Assembly (NCBI RefSeq): GCF_023283925.1 | Contig: NZ_JAKIKX010000006.1 | Span: 62,001 to 126,000 of the forward strand | Source of the DNA: Shewanella marisflavi | GTDB lineage: Bacteria; Pseudomonadota; Gammaproteobacteria; Enterobacterales; Shewanellaceae | Direction of reading: 5' to 3' | DNA: 64,000 nt | Program-made: the position numbers and the translations under genes | Notes under the pieces: generated by a model | The model's database searches: none | Told to the model about the DNA's origin: nothing | What the model saw: only the letters and a program-made list of their open reading frames with translations | In this document: one piece after another, positions 52,834 through 61,737 of the stretch | Layout of the letters: each line of letters opens with the position of its first letter | How positions within the stretch are numbered: the stretch's first letter is position 1

Positions 52834-54214
52834 GGCCTAAGTTTGTGGGCATCAGCCTTATGGATTTAACATTATATCTCTGGCGTTATAGCCTTGGTGC
52901 GATTAGCGTGCGACCGATAGGCTTTCGCCAGTGAATGCTATTTTGTTGACCAAGTGCTTATATTGGGCACTTATGACACTGTGTTAACGAGTTTGCCCCT
53001 AGTTCAGCTATGCTCTTCACTCGTTGCCTTGCCTCATCAGCGCTAACCTTTAGTGCTAAATCGTCGCTGAGCGAGCACATCTTTATACTAATTGGTTTAA
53101 CCCGTGAACTTGCTCTGTTCTCGCTTGCTCTGCTTGAGCAGTATCGTTTTTCATTTCTTCAGCCTTCCATCGTCTGGTCGCAGCGTGTTTCCATCGCTCA
53201 GCATGTCAGGCATTTAGCTCTTTAGACCGCTTCTCGATTAATCCATATCCCAATGGAAGACGCGCCTTATTTCCCCCAGCCTAAAAAACCGGATGTCTCT
53301 TTGCCGAGAGGTAATACTCGCGGCCATCAAAGGCCATAGGCACCACCAAAAGGCTATACGCACTGCCAACCAGGCTATGGCGCCTCGTGGACAAGGTGAC
53401 CAGGCTTTGCCTGGGGTAATGACTAGCAGGTTACAGACCTAGCCTTTACCCGCTTTGCCGTGCTGGACGTTTCTTGGGAAGGGGGGTCTTTAATTAGCGG
53501 CATTACTCATTGGGCGCCTCACTTGGAGGTGGCAGGCCTTGATTGTCACCGACTTGCCTGTTGGCGATCCCGAGTGAGTTGTTTGGCGTTAGCTTACTAG
53601 AATTTGCTGTGGGGAATGAGTTAGTTGGCATTAGCTGTTTGAATTAGCCATATGGAGTGGGTGACTTAGCCCGTTAGAGCCGTTACTGGCGGTCATAGTT
53701 GCACTGCTGTGGTTAGCTTACTTCTCATCTTGGGTGATGCTGATGGTCATATGCCCAGGCTTATTGAGAGTCATCAAGATGATCATCAGTATAGCCATCA
53801 AGATGATCATCAACACAGCCATTAACATAGCCATCAACATAGTCGTGGCCAAGCCTGAATTTTAGGTTTCAACCTTGATATAGCATCACAGGAGTGAGGG
53901 CCAAAAGAGCGCGTTAGGTGAGGCATGACAGAGTCACCTGTTTTAGTACGGTGCTATGCATTTTTAGACAATAGTGTGCCAATGGTAGGAGAGGGAACCT
54001 GGCTCTCGAATCCCTTTTAGGGACCAGTGTAAGACGTTTGGAAATCAAGGGCATTCACAGCAGAGTGTGGACGACTAGCAGAAAAGCCAGATTATGGATA
54101 AGCGAGCGGTTTGAAGAGGCGAGCAGACGGTGTTTAAGGCGCTAAGGTTGGCATTTTCCGGGCAACGACCTGTATTCAGTCGTCACCCGGCACGGCGATT
54201 AATGATGAATAGGC
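52834..54214. other. 1.4-kb gene-poor stretch with short repeats
   Basis: No convincing gene: the longest frame (53010-53225, 71 codons) has no RBS and no recognisable sequence. From about 53745 to 53845 there is an imperfect array of ~12- and 24-bp units, AGCCATCAAGATGATCATCA, AGCCATTAACAT and AGCCATCAACAT. Around 53330-53420 GGCCAT/CAGGCT-type palindromic pieces are dense (for example CAGGCTTTGCCTGG). This may be decayed sequence or an RNA-coding region; neither could be shown. Confidence 0.5.
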
Positions 54215-55684
54215 TTATAGCTCGAATTCGGTATCGAGCAGCCTGATAAACCAATCAGGCAGCTTGTGCCAGTCACCATAGTTTGGTGAGGCATCGTGAA
54301 CCTCTTCACCCGAATGCCAACGTATGGTGCCGTCTTCGGCTTGAGATACGTGCCAATAGAGCTGTTCCTTCTTGCCCAGCAGATAGTCTGTCAACTTGGC
54401 TGCAAAGGCTGGGCTATCGATCACCACGCCAAACTCAATATTAAGAAAGTCTGAGCGTGGGTCGAAATTTGACGAACCTATATAAGAGAGTTTGTCGTCA
54501 AATATAAATGTCTTATTGTGATAGTAGGTTGCACCATGATAGAGATGATCATCATTGATGGCGCTATCCTTAAATTCATACAGCTCTACCCCCATCTCCA
54601 ATAATTGGGGACGATATTGCTCAAAGTAGGCAGGGACGAAAGCTGAGTCGTTCGATGCCGACGAGTTGGTGATGAGAGTCACCGCCGCGTTATGTTGAGT
54701 CAGACTCTCAATAATTTTGAACTTAGTTTGAGTCGGCAGCAAATAAGGTGTTGAGATAACGGCTTTATTTGCATTGTTTATAGGTTCTTCCATCAGGCGT
54801 TCAACCCGAGTTCTAAAATAAGGCTTATTGTCTTTTACTTTCTCTAGCGAGTCGAAGACAGGCGTGACCTTGGCATCAATAAAGCTCATGGCAGGTAGTG
54901 AGGTTAGCGAGCTAGCAATCGCCTCAACGACTTGAGTATCTTCTGCTTGAGCATGTTCCAATGCCTGATTAAATTGGTGGTAGCTGCCAGCTTCTTTGGT
55001 CTTAATCAGCATCGTAACAGGGGTCACAAGATCACTATTCCACAGTTGTTTGTAGTTAGCCATAAATGGCTGAATAATATCGCCTTTAAAGACTACATCT
55101 AAATCGAAAAAGTTAGCGTCCTGGCTGTAACCAAAATAGTCATCACCGATATTGCGCCCGCCCAAGATCATCAGCTGACCATCGACATTGAAATATTTTT
55201 CATGCAGTCGATTATCCAGCTGCCCCCTATGGCGTTGAAAGTCGATGCTACGACCTAACCAACCCGCCTTACGAGAATTGAAGTGGTTAAAGATGCGGAT
55301 CTCCATCTGTTCATGATGGCCCAGCTCTGCCAACCAAGTTTCATTGAACACCAGTAGATCATCTAAGACGATGCGAACCTTTACTCCCCTATCAGCCGCC
55401 TGCTTCAACTCGCTGAGTAGCGACAGACCTGAGAGATCCTTGTTCCAGGAAAAATAGGTGATATCGATACTGTGCTGTGCATGGCGAATCGCCTCTATGC
55501 GTCGCGCAAGCGCTTCACTTGCCTTAGGGATCAGATACACCTGTGCCTGATGGGGCTGAGACTGCCAATCTGACTCGAATGTGGGCTCCACCTCTGGGAA
55601 GGAGCTGGCGCATCCCGTGAGTACCAGGGCGCATAATGACAGCAAAAGTGTGCTTGCTGTGCGGTATAAAGATTTGTTTATCAT
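54215..55684 (-). CDS. Phospholipase D-family lipoprotein (cardiolipin-synthase-like)
   Basis: 489 aa. Lipoprotein signal (STLLLSLCALVLTGC; lipobox LTGC). Both HKD motifs are intact: HEKYFNVDGQLMILGGRN (~172) and HNKTFIFDDKLSYIGSSN (~402). These catalyse transfer or hydrolysis through a phospho-histidine. Family members include cardiolipin synthase C-like and phosphatidyl-transferase enzymes, but here the enzyme is anchored outside the inner membrane. It follows the esterase-like gene by 77 bp in the same direction, with a hairpin (AAGGCTAACTGGC/GCCAGTCAGCCTT) between them. Confidence 0.85.
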   Translation of the reverse strand: MINKSLYRTASTLLLSLCALVLTGCASSFPEVEPTFESDWQSQPHQAQVYLIPKASEALARRIEAIRHAQHSIDITYFSWNKDLSGLSLLSELKQAADRGVKVRIVLDDLLVFNETWLAELGHHEQMEIRIFNHFNSRKAGWLGRSIDFQRHRGQLDNRLHEKYFNVDGQLMILGGRNIGDDYFGYSQDANFFDLDVVFKGDIIQPFMANYKQLWNSDLVTPVTMLIKTKEAGSYHQFNQALEHAQAEDTQVVEAIASSLTSLPAMSFIDAKVTPVFDSLEKVKDNKPYFRTRVERLMEEPINNANKAVISTPYLLPTQTKFKIIESLTQHNAAVTLITNSSASNDSAFVPAYFEQYRPQLLEMGVELYEFKDSAINDDHLYHGATYYHNKTFIFDDKLSYIGSSNFDPRSDFLNIEFGVVIDSPAFAAKLTDYLLGKKEQLYWHVSQAEDGTIRWHSGEEVHDASPNYGDWHKLPDWFIRLLDTEFEL

Positions 55685-55712
55685 CGGCTTTCTAGTCCTA
55701 ATTCGGCTTTTA

Positions 55713-55746
55713 AGGCTAACTGGCGATTTGCCAGTCAGCCTTAAGA
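55713..55746. other. Hairpin between the esterase-like and phospholipase D genes
   Basis: AAGGCTAACTGGC-GATTT-GCCAGTCAGCCTT forms a strong stem but has no T-tract on the minus strand. It probably sets relative expression of the two genes or protects mRNA ends instead of ending transcription. Confidence 0.5.
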
Positions 55747-55761
55747 AAGGGGAGTTAAGGC

Positions 55762-57864
55762 TTACTTGTCGAAATAGCTCATGATTAGACCGAGCTGCTC
55801 TAGACCGGTTAGGCGGCCTTTTCTAAGCTCTGGATCTACGCCAACATTTTGTTGGGCATCCCAGTCGGTGATCGTTGAGATCTCACCGTCCTTATTGATG
55901 CTGAGCACATTGTCAGTCGCAGTATCATATTGATAGTCGGCGAATAGCTCGTCACTAAACCAGATACGTGACATCTTGTTCATCAGTAGCGTGTCTTTAA
56001 CACTTGGCTTCACCTGGCTACCGGCCAAGTTGTAAGGCTTATTAAAGGTGAACGGCAGCTCTGCACCCGTACATATTTTGCCTAAGCAGCTAGTTGATCT
56101 GAACATATCACCTGGGTGAATGGCTTCCCCTTCGTTATATACAGTCCAGCTATTGAAGCTTGGCTTATAGTCAAATTGATACAAGCTAGTGGCCACCTGT
56201 CCCTTGTCGCTGCTCTGCTTTGCCTTAATGCGAGCCGGGCCACTGAAGAGTAAGTCGTTAGTCAGTTGACCAAACTGTGCCATGTTTGCCACAGCGCCCG
56301 AGAGGTTACTCTCGTTGTTAGGGGCGTAATCGGTTAATGCAAACAACTGGTTAGCCAACTCACCATTGCCCAGGCCAAAGAAGAATTTCACTATGGCCTC
56401 GTAGGCGCTGCCTGGCAGGATATCGCCAAGCTCTACCTGCGTGGCAACCTGCTCTGGTGTTAGCTGCATCAAGCGCTGCTCCAGTTGGTCAAGGTTGTCT
56501 TGAGAAGCAAGCCAGGTTTGAATGGCCTGCGCCGATGGCTCTGTGCCCTCAGGGGCATTATTCATCTCTTTGATCAACTCAATGAGCGTTGGGATCAACG
56601 AGGTTAGGCTTGGCAAAAAGCTGGTTGTTGCGCCATCGTTACTGTTAAAACCAACCACAGTAGGTACTGTATATTCGGTTTGTGCCGGCTGAGTGGTGAG
56701 GTGGTGGCCGCTGATTTCAGGCTTCAAGAACCCCTTAGCACGATACTCTACGTAGGGCGCAAATGGCTTCAAATGATGCTGAGGTGTCATTTCGCTGTCT
56801 AGCTTACCGGCGAAACATAGGCCGCTGCCAACCAGATCGTCAGTATCAATACAGTCGATGCCAGACCAGGCGCCAACTGTGTGTAACAGTCCAGTGGCTT
56901 TGGTTTGAACCTGCATCAGCTGCTCCAGAGTCAGCTCTGCCAACTCGGTATCATTTTGATGCAGCGCTTCGCTATATTGTGCTAGCTTCTGGCTAAATGT
57001 TTGTGCCTGACCATAGGATTTGTAATCAAATCCATAGGCGTTACTTTGCATAATGGCGCGTTGAAAGTAGGTGCCTGCAATGTTTTCTTGGGTCTGGCTT
57101 TGCTGCAAAATGCCCACAGACATAGCGCCCGCTTCCTGACCGATAAGTGTGACGTTATCAGGATCGCCGCCAAATAGGTCGATGTTTTCGTTCACCCACT
57201 GCAGTGCTCGCTTCTGATCGCCTAAGCCAAAGTTTCCGCCTTCTGGCATTTTGGTACCATCAAGCCAGTAGCTACCTAGAATACCGAGACGATAGTTGAT
57301 GGTCACAGCAATAAAAGGTTTGCCATCGAGTGCGCCTTGGGCAACGACATTGTCAGCCTGAACCAGAGGATCGGCACCTGAGCCGACTTCAAAATCACCG
57401 CCGTGAATGAAGACATAGACAGGTAGAGCAGCAGATGCATCGGTATCTTCAGGACGCCAGATGTTGAGGTTTAAGCAATCCTCTGACTGAGCCTGGATGG
57501 TGTCGCGGTTTTGCGGGCAGGCGTTGCCGAACTCAGTGGCATCCGTCACTGTGTCTAGGGCATTGAGCTGACTGTGTTCAAATCGAGCAGCATTGGCATA
57601 AGGGATGCCTTTAAAGGCTTCAAGCTCGACCCGTGCAGCTTCGCCTTCGATATCGTCGACGACAACAGATTCTTTCATGGCAGTAAGGCTGTGATCGCCA
57701 ATCTGTACAGTGATCTGCTGAGGTGGCAGCGGCTCGACAGCTGGCACTTCAGGAACTGGCTGGTTGCCACCTGATTTATCATCATCGCCACCACAAGCGG
57801 CTAACGATAGCGAAATAAGTACGGCTAAGGCTGAGCGTGAAAACATTGTCATTTTTGACTCCAA
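55762..57864 (-). CDS. Carboxylesterase-fold lipoprotein lacking its catalytic residues
   Basis: 700 aa. Lipoprotein signal (ALAVLISLSLAAC; lipobox LAAC) then an acidic linker. The type-B carboxylesterase fold is clear: the oxyanion strand VYVFIHGGDFEVGSG, VTINYRLGILGSYW, and FGGDPDNVTL. But the nucleophile elbow reads LIGQEAGAMSVG, so the Ser of the usual GESAG is Glu. The His region reads ICTGAELPF where active enzymes have HGAELPF-type sequence, i.e. Thr replaces His. The acid position is also altered (GFNSNDGATTSF). It is probably a binding protein or pseudoenzyme, like neuroligin in animals. Confidence 0.82.
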   Translation of the reverse strand: MESKMTMFSRSALAVLISLSLAACGGDDDKSGGNQPVPEVPAVEPLPPQQITVQIGDHSLTAMKESVVVDDIEGEAARVELEAFKGIPYANAARFEHSQLNALDTVTDATEFGNACPQNRDTIQAQSEDCLNLNIWRPEDTDASAALPVYVFIHGGDFEVGSGADPLVQADNVVAQGALDGKPFIAVTINYRLGILGSYWLDGTKMPEGGNFGLGDQKRALQWVNENIDLFGGDPDNVTLIGQEAGAMSVGILQQSQTQENIAGTYFQRAIMQSNAYGFDYKSYGQAQTFSQKLAQYSEALHQNDTELAELTLEQLMQVQTKATGLLHTVGAWSGIDCIDTDDLVGSGLCFAGKLDSEMTPQHHLKPFAPYVEYRAKGFLKPEISGHHLTTQPAQTEYTVPTVVGFNSNDGATTSFLPSLTSLIPTLIELIKEMNNAPEGTEPSAQAIQTWLASQDNLDQLEQRLMQLTPEQVATQVELGDILPGSAYEAIVKFFFGLGNGELANQLFALTDYAPNNESNLSGAVANMAQFGQLTNDLLFSGPARIKAKQSSDKGQVATSLYQFDYKPSFNSWTVYNEGEAIHPGDMFRSTSCLGKICTGAELPFTFNKPYNLAGSQVKPSVKDTLLMNKMSRIWFSDELFADYQYDTATDNVLSINKDGEISTITDWDAQQNVGVDPELRKGRLTGLEQLGLIMSYFDK

Positions 57865-57939
57865 ATATCTGCATAGGATGAGCAGTGGCTCATTTGATGG
57901 GGCTATAGTAGTACGCTTTATGACCAGGCAATAATCGTG

Positions 57940-57960
57940 TATGAAGGATTGAACCCTCTC
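57940..57960 (-). promoter_or_regulatory. Shared regulatory element, copy upstream of the esterase-like gene
   Basis: TATGAAGGATTGAACCCTC in outline, preceded by TAATCGTG. It aligns with 60015-60035 and 62937-62957 over 29 bp. It is 76-96 bp upstream of the gene start; all three copies have the same direction relative to their genes. Confidence 0.7.
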
Positions 57961-58092
57961 TAAATTGATTGTGATAAGTACTAGCAGGTGAGAGGTTTAC
58001 GCGACCTTGTCACTTAGCAAATCGCTGGTTCTTGTGGATCACGAGCGAAGTAGAGGGTTAGCTTCGCGAGAGTTGCAAAGTGTGGACAACAA

Positions 58093-58130
58093 ATAAAAAA
58101 AACGACTCAACCGGATAGATTGAGTCGTTG
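58093..58130 (-). terminator. Terminator of the third barrel gene
   Basis: On the minus strand AACGACTCAA-TCTATCCGG-TTGAGTCGTT followed by eight T. Confidence 0.9.
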
Positions 58131-58146
58131 ATAGTTTGTTGACTGT

Positions 58147-59835
58147 TTAGAAGCGGTAGCCCAGGTTTAGGGTGAAGGCGCTTCTGGTTTCACCTTTGTT
58201 GTATAGGGCGGTAAAATTTAAGTTTTTACCAATCTGCTTGTTAAAACCGATTAAGTAGGCCCACTTATCTATCTCAACACCTACGTTGTAGTTAAACTCC
58301 TGGCCGCCAATATCGATGCCTAAAGTGCCTTCCATGTTAGGCTTGAGACCTTGATATTCGGCGCCGACGAAGACCTGCGCGCGGTAGTCAAGGAACTGAT
58401 AACCCAGCATAGGTTGAACGGTTAAGATGCCATCGCCCCATTTGCCTGTACCTTGCATACGCGTCTTACTATAGCTCGCGGTGACCGAGGCAAAGAACTC
58501 TTTGTAACCTACCGACAAGGTAGTACCCACGCCGACCAAGTCATATTCAAGATGCAGCGGGACGTTCAACTCACCAGGTGAGCAGATATCTACCCCTTGA
58601 CTCTCGACAGCGGCACAAGCCAGCTTGCCACCGACGACGCCCAGTTTGTCTTCGAACACATCCTTCATCTTGCCTGTATAGTGGGCATCCACCACGGCAT
58701 CAACATTCACCTTGCCGATATAGCCGAACACGTTCCAGAAGGGCAGAATGTTGATGTCAGCTCGTAATGAGTAGCTTTCAGCATTTACTGTACCGATTGA
58801 GCTTTCTGGGTCGAAGAACTCATCTAGGTTAACGCCCATGATGTCAAAACTGTTGAAGCCGACATCCATATCCTGGTTGCGGTAGGCTACCGAGACACCG
58901 AATGGCAGCGGTACATCTATGCCGCGTTGACGTACGAAGTCACCCAAGATTGGGAAGAGTCTGTCCAGATCTACCTTCTCTTCGCGGATGCGGGGATCCG
59001 AGACGATTGACAGGAGATCCTGGTCCATGACCATTACACCCAGCACATCATCATAAAAGGCGACAGGCTCGAGTTTTGCCTCGTAGTTAACTGGCTTCTT
59101 ACCTTTTTGCCCCTTGGCCTTAATGTTTTTCTCCTTCACGATGATCTTGCCATTAGGCAGAGTATCGAAGGCAATTTCCTGTGCATACTCGGTCACACGA
59201 TAGTCGTCATACTCGAAAGACCTACCGTTGTTAGTGATCTCCATAGTGCTAGCCTTGCCGTCGAGCACAGTCAGTTTGACCTGCATAAAACGGAAGTAGG
59301 CAATATCTTGCGGCAAACCATACTTAGAGTAGTTGAAGTGAATTTCAACATGGTCTGGGCCGATCTCATTGACGACTAATGAAGACTTGTCATAGCTCTC
59401 CATGTAATCTTTTAAGCGGTATTCCAGTTTAGTGATCTCTTCAATTTTAGTGATCACATCTTCATCGGCATCGAGCTTGCTTTGGTCATACTTGATGCGC
59501 AGATCTATGTTGCCGCGGTTGTCTGTGCTTTGTACTAAAAACACATCTGACTCATGCTTCTCGCCAGCAATTTCAATTGTGCGTTTAACGTGCTCAACTT
59601 GCTGGTCGCCATAGCTCAGTGAGCTTAGGCCCAGTTTCAGTAGCTCATCGGTAATGCCGTAACGCTCTAGCACAGATTCTTCTGCACTTTTTACTGCAGC
59701 AGGTGCCCCTTGCAGTGCATCGTCACCTGCATAGGCTAAGTTGCCAAAAGATAAGGCTAGCGCCAAAGGAATCGCTTTAAGCATGGCTACTTTACCCGAA
59801 GTCATTTTGATAGTGCGAAATTGAAGCTTTTGCAT
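58147..59835 (-). CDS. Large outer-membrane barrel protein (paralog of the one at 48469)
   Basis: 562 aa with signal peptide ending GNLAYA. Same two-part plan as the 568-aa protein: a soluble N-domain (LERYGITDELLKLGLSSL, FNYSKYGLPQDIAYFRFMQV, AFYDDVLGVMVMDQDL) and a barrel (PFGVSVAYRNQDMDVGF, LRADINILPFWNVFGYIG, GVGTTLSVGYKEFFASV) ending LNLGYRF. Two Cys in the barrel half (KLACAAVESQGVDICSPG) correspond to the DALCESLADDGLPLCDETR pair in the paralog, so a loop disulfide seems conserved. The function is unknown; the shared promoter element ties it to the efflux operon. Confidence 0.78.
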   Translation of the reverse strand: MQKLQFRTIKMTSGKVAMLKAIPLALALSFGNLAYAGDDALQGAPAAVKSAEESVLERYGITDELLKLGLSSLSYGDQQVEHVKRTIEIAGEKHESDVFLVQSTDNRGNIDLRIKYDQSKLDADEDVITKIEEITKLEYRLKDYMESYDKSSLVVNEIGPDHVEIHFNYSKYGLPQDIAYFRFMQVKLTVLDGKASTMEITNNGRSFEYDDYRVTEYAQEIAFDTLPNGKIIVKEKNIKAKGQKGKKPVNYEAKLEPVAFYDDVLGVMVMDQDLLSIVSDPRIREEKVDLDRLFPILGDFVRQRGIDVPLPFGVSVAYRNQDMDVGFNSFDIMGVNLDEFFDPESSIGTVNAESYSLRADINILPFWNVFGYIGKVNVDAVVDAHYTGKMKDVFEDKLGVVGGKLACAAVESQGVDICSPGELNVPLHLEYDLVGVGTTLSVGYKEFFASVTASYSKTRMQGTGKWGDGILTVQPMLGYQFLDYRAQVFVGAEYQGLKPNMEGTLGIDIGGQEFNYNVGVEIDKWAYLIGFNKQIGKNLNFTALYNKGETRSAFTLNLGYRF

Positions 59836-60014
59836 GTAGGTTACCCTTTCCGTTTGCCTAGTCTTTTACTGGCCGAACCCAGAATCTGGATTCACTGTTT
59901 ATTGTTGAAGCGTTGCGAAACTGCCTGACACCTGATTTGAAGTAGTCACTCGGTTTCGATTTCTTCATTCGATGAGGGTATTTTATGAGCAGGTGTGACA
60001 ATTAAGTAATCGCC

Positions 60015-60035
60015 TATGAAGGATGAAACCCTTCA
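60015..60035 (-). promoter_or_regulatory. Shared regulatory element, copy upstream of the third barrel gene
   Basis: TATGAAGGATGAAACCCTT followed by CA, preceded by TAATCGCC. TGAAGG-N7-CCTTCA inside it is a perfect dyad, as expected for a LysR-type dimer site. It is 180-200 bp upstream of the gene. Confidence 0.72.
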
Positions 60036-60204
60036 ATTGCAGTAGGATGGTAAAATCGGTTATTCTCTATCTAGTTTGTTGTTTTTAAATGGCTTTTATG
60101 TGTGATGGGGTTCGTTGAGTGTTAACGGGGAGCGATGTTTTACTCTGTGTAGGGCTTTAAACAGACCCATTGGGAGTTATTTTTTTTGTTAAAAGTGAAA
60201 AAAT

Positions 60205-60243
60205 ATTTTGGGTTGTCGCCCGAATAAGGCTGCAACCCAAAAT
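60205..60243 (-). terminator. Terminator of the AaeXAB-like operon
   Basis: ATTTTGGGTTG and CAACCCAAAAT arms with an ~17-nt loop; T-rich sequence on the minus strand after the stem. It lies 42 bp after the FUSC stop. Confidence 0.7.
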
Positions 60244-60285
60244 AGTAAATATATCCACAATGATCTAAGCCGAGTTGGCGGCGTT

Positions 60286-61725
60286 CTACAATGGCTCGGC
60301 CTTAAATAAGCGAATGTAAAATCGCGCCACAGTTAAAGAAAGCAACATTATGATCAGCATTAGCAGTGGTGTGATGATCTCGTATTTTGGCGTGCCATGT
60401 AGCGCATTCATGGTCATGATCAGTAGCATGTTACCGCCCAGGATTCGAATGACAACATGGGATGGCTTATTGAAAACAGTGAAAATCAATAGCGTGTTCA
60501 AGCTATAGAAGGCCACAAGCTGCCACAATTCAGTGATGTTAGTTAACACCAGGCAATACTCAACCAGAAACAGTGCGCCCCAGGCGAGACATGCCAATTT
60601 GGCTTGTCTTATCAGGCTCACAGGCATATGCACACTGGCGTTAGCCAAGGCCGCGCCCAGAAGCGGAAAAATGGGACCACCCGGTATGGCAAAGTAGATC
60701 CATAGGGCGAAGCAGGTTAACGAGCTGGCGACCGCAGTGATGGCGTTGGTTAAACGCTGTCGCTGCAACCTACGCTTTGCTCCTACTCCTGCAACAGCTC
60801 TTGCTTCTGCGGCATCAATCTTGGCATCGACTTTAGCATCAAGCTTGCTATCGCGCTTCGTCCAGTGCTGAATCAACTCGGCGTCTTTGGATTGTTCATT
60901 GGTGATGGTTGCATTAAGTAGCCTGAGCTCATGACCAAGTTGGGTGAGGCCATTGTCGAGATCGTTAGGATCCATCTCATGCTGTATCCCTTTAGCGAGC
61001 TTCAGTAGGTGCGCCTGTATGCCATCGCAAGCCAGGGCAACGCTCTGCCACTTGGCTTTTTCATAGCGCAATCGGTAGGTGCTGGCCAAAGGAAGTGCCA
61101 ACAGTTCCATGAGCTTATCGATATGTTGCTGATTGGCAAAGAGATCAGATTTAGCATCTAGTATGTGCTTATCCGTCTTGGCTTCAACCAGAGCTTTTCT
61201 GGCTAAGGTAAACTGTTTAGTCACTGTCTTAAGGGTATCGAAAAACAGTGACTCTGTTGTGACAGGCCATATAAAGCGATAGACAGCAGAGTACACCACC
61301 ACACCTAGCATGGTTTCTTGAATTCTTAAGATCGCGATATCAAATGAGGCGGTACCATTGGTGCCGCCAAGCATGGCGATAATAGCAAAGGCAGTAAATG
61401 CCATGGTGAAGGCATAACCGTTGCGCTTATGGCTGCTAAAGAAGACACACACACCTAAAAATAGGTGGAAACATGCGATGAACATCATGCGGTCCTGGCT
61501 AAACAGGCTGATCAGCACTAGCGCAAAGAAAATACCTGTGAGGGTACCCACGATGCGCAGCTTGCCCTGCAATATGCCGTGACCGAAGGATTCATTAGCT
61601 GAAATCGCAATCACTGTGATGGCGGCCCAATAGGGTTTGTCCCATTGAAAAAATAGCGCCAATGCTATGGTGAGCCCGACAGCGAGTGAGATCTTAATCG
61701 CTTCTTTTAATGATGAACTGAGCAT
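60286..61725 (-). CDS. FUSC-family inner-membrane efflux protein (AaeB-like)
   Basis: 479 aa, shorter than E. coli AaeB (about 655). Two blocks of hydrophobic helices (~14-165 and ~335-475) flank a cytoplasmic helical region (~170-330) that contains a Lys/Asp/Ala repeat (KLDAKVDAKIDAAEARA). FUSC proteins export aromatic acids or fusaric acid with an HlyD partner. Third gene of a compact operon with DUF1656 and HlyD-type genes (gap 12 bp). Confidence 0.85.
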   Translation of the reverse strand: MLSSSLKEAIKISLAVGLTIALALFFQWDKPYWAAITVIAISANESFGHGILQGKLRIVGTLTGIFFALVLISLFSQDRMMFIACFHLFLGVCVFFSSHKRNGYAFTMAFTAFAIIAMLGGTNGTASFDIAILRIQETMLGVVVYSAVYRFIWPVTTESLFFDTLKTVTKQFTLARKALVEAKTDKHILDAKSDLFANQQHIDKLMELLALPLASTYRLRYEKAKWQSVALACDGIQAHLLKLAKGIQHEMDPNDLDNGLTQLGHELRLLNATITNEQSKDAELIQHWTKRDSKLDAKVDAKIDAAEARAVAGVGAKRRLQRQRLTNAITAVASSLTCFALWIYFAIPGGPIFPLLGAALANASVHMPVSLIRQAKLACLAWGALFLVEYCLVLTNITELWQLVAFYSLNTLLIFTVFNKPSHVVIRILGGNMLLIMTMNALHGTPKYEIITPLLMLIIMLLSLTVARFYIRLFKAEPL

Positions 61726-61737
61726 GTGAGTCTCACT

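Larger units (their letters stand above)
59836..60285. other. Intergenic: shared element and efflux-operon terminator
   Basis: The regulatory element is at 60015-60035. A hairpin ATTTTGGGTTG...CAACCCAAAAT at 60205-60243, followed on the minus strand by a T-rich tract, ends the FUSC operon. No gene is seen. Confidence 0.6.

Noticed and set aside
53010-53225. 71-codon frame in the gene-poor stretch
   Set aside because: Composition is Ser/Leu-rich and featureless, there is no RBS, and no signal peptide follows from the start.
55762-57864. Calling the 700-aa lipoprotein an active carboxylesterase
   Set aside because: The codons at the Ser and His positions were re-read on the minus strand and encode Glu and Thr, so activity is not supported.
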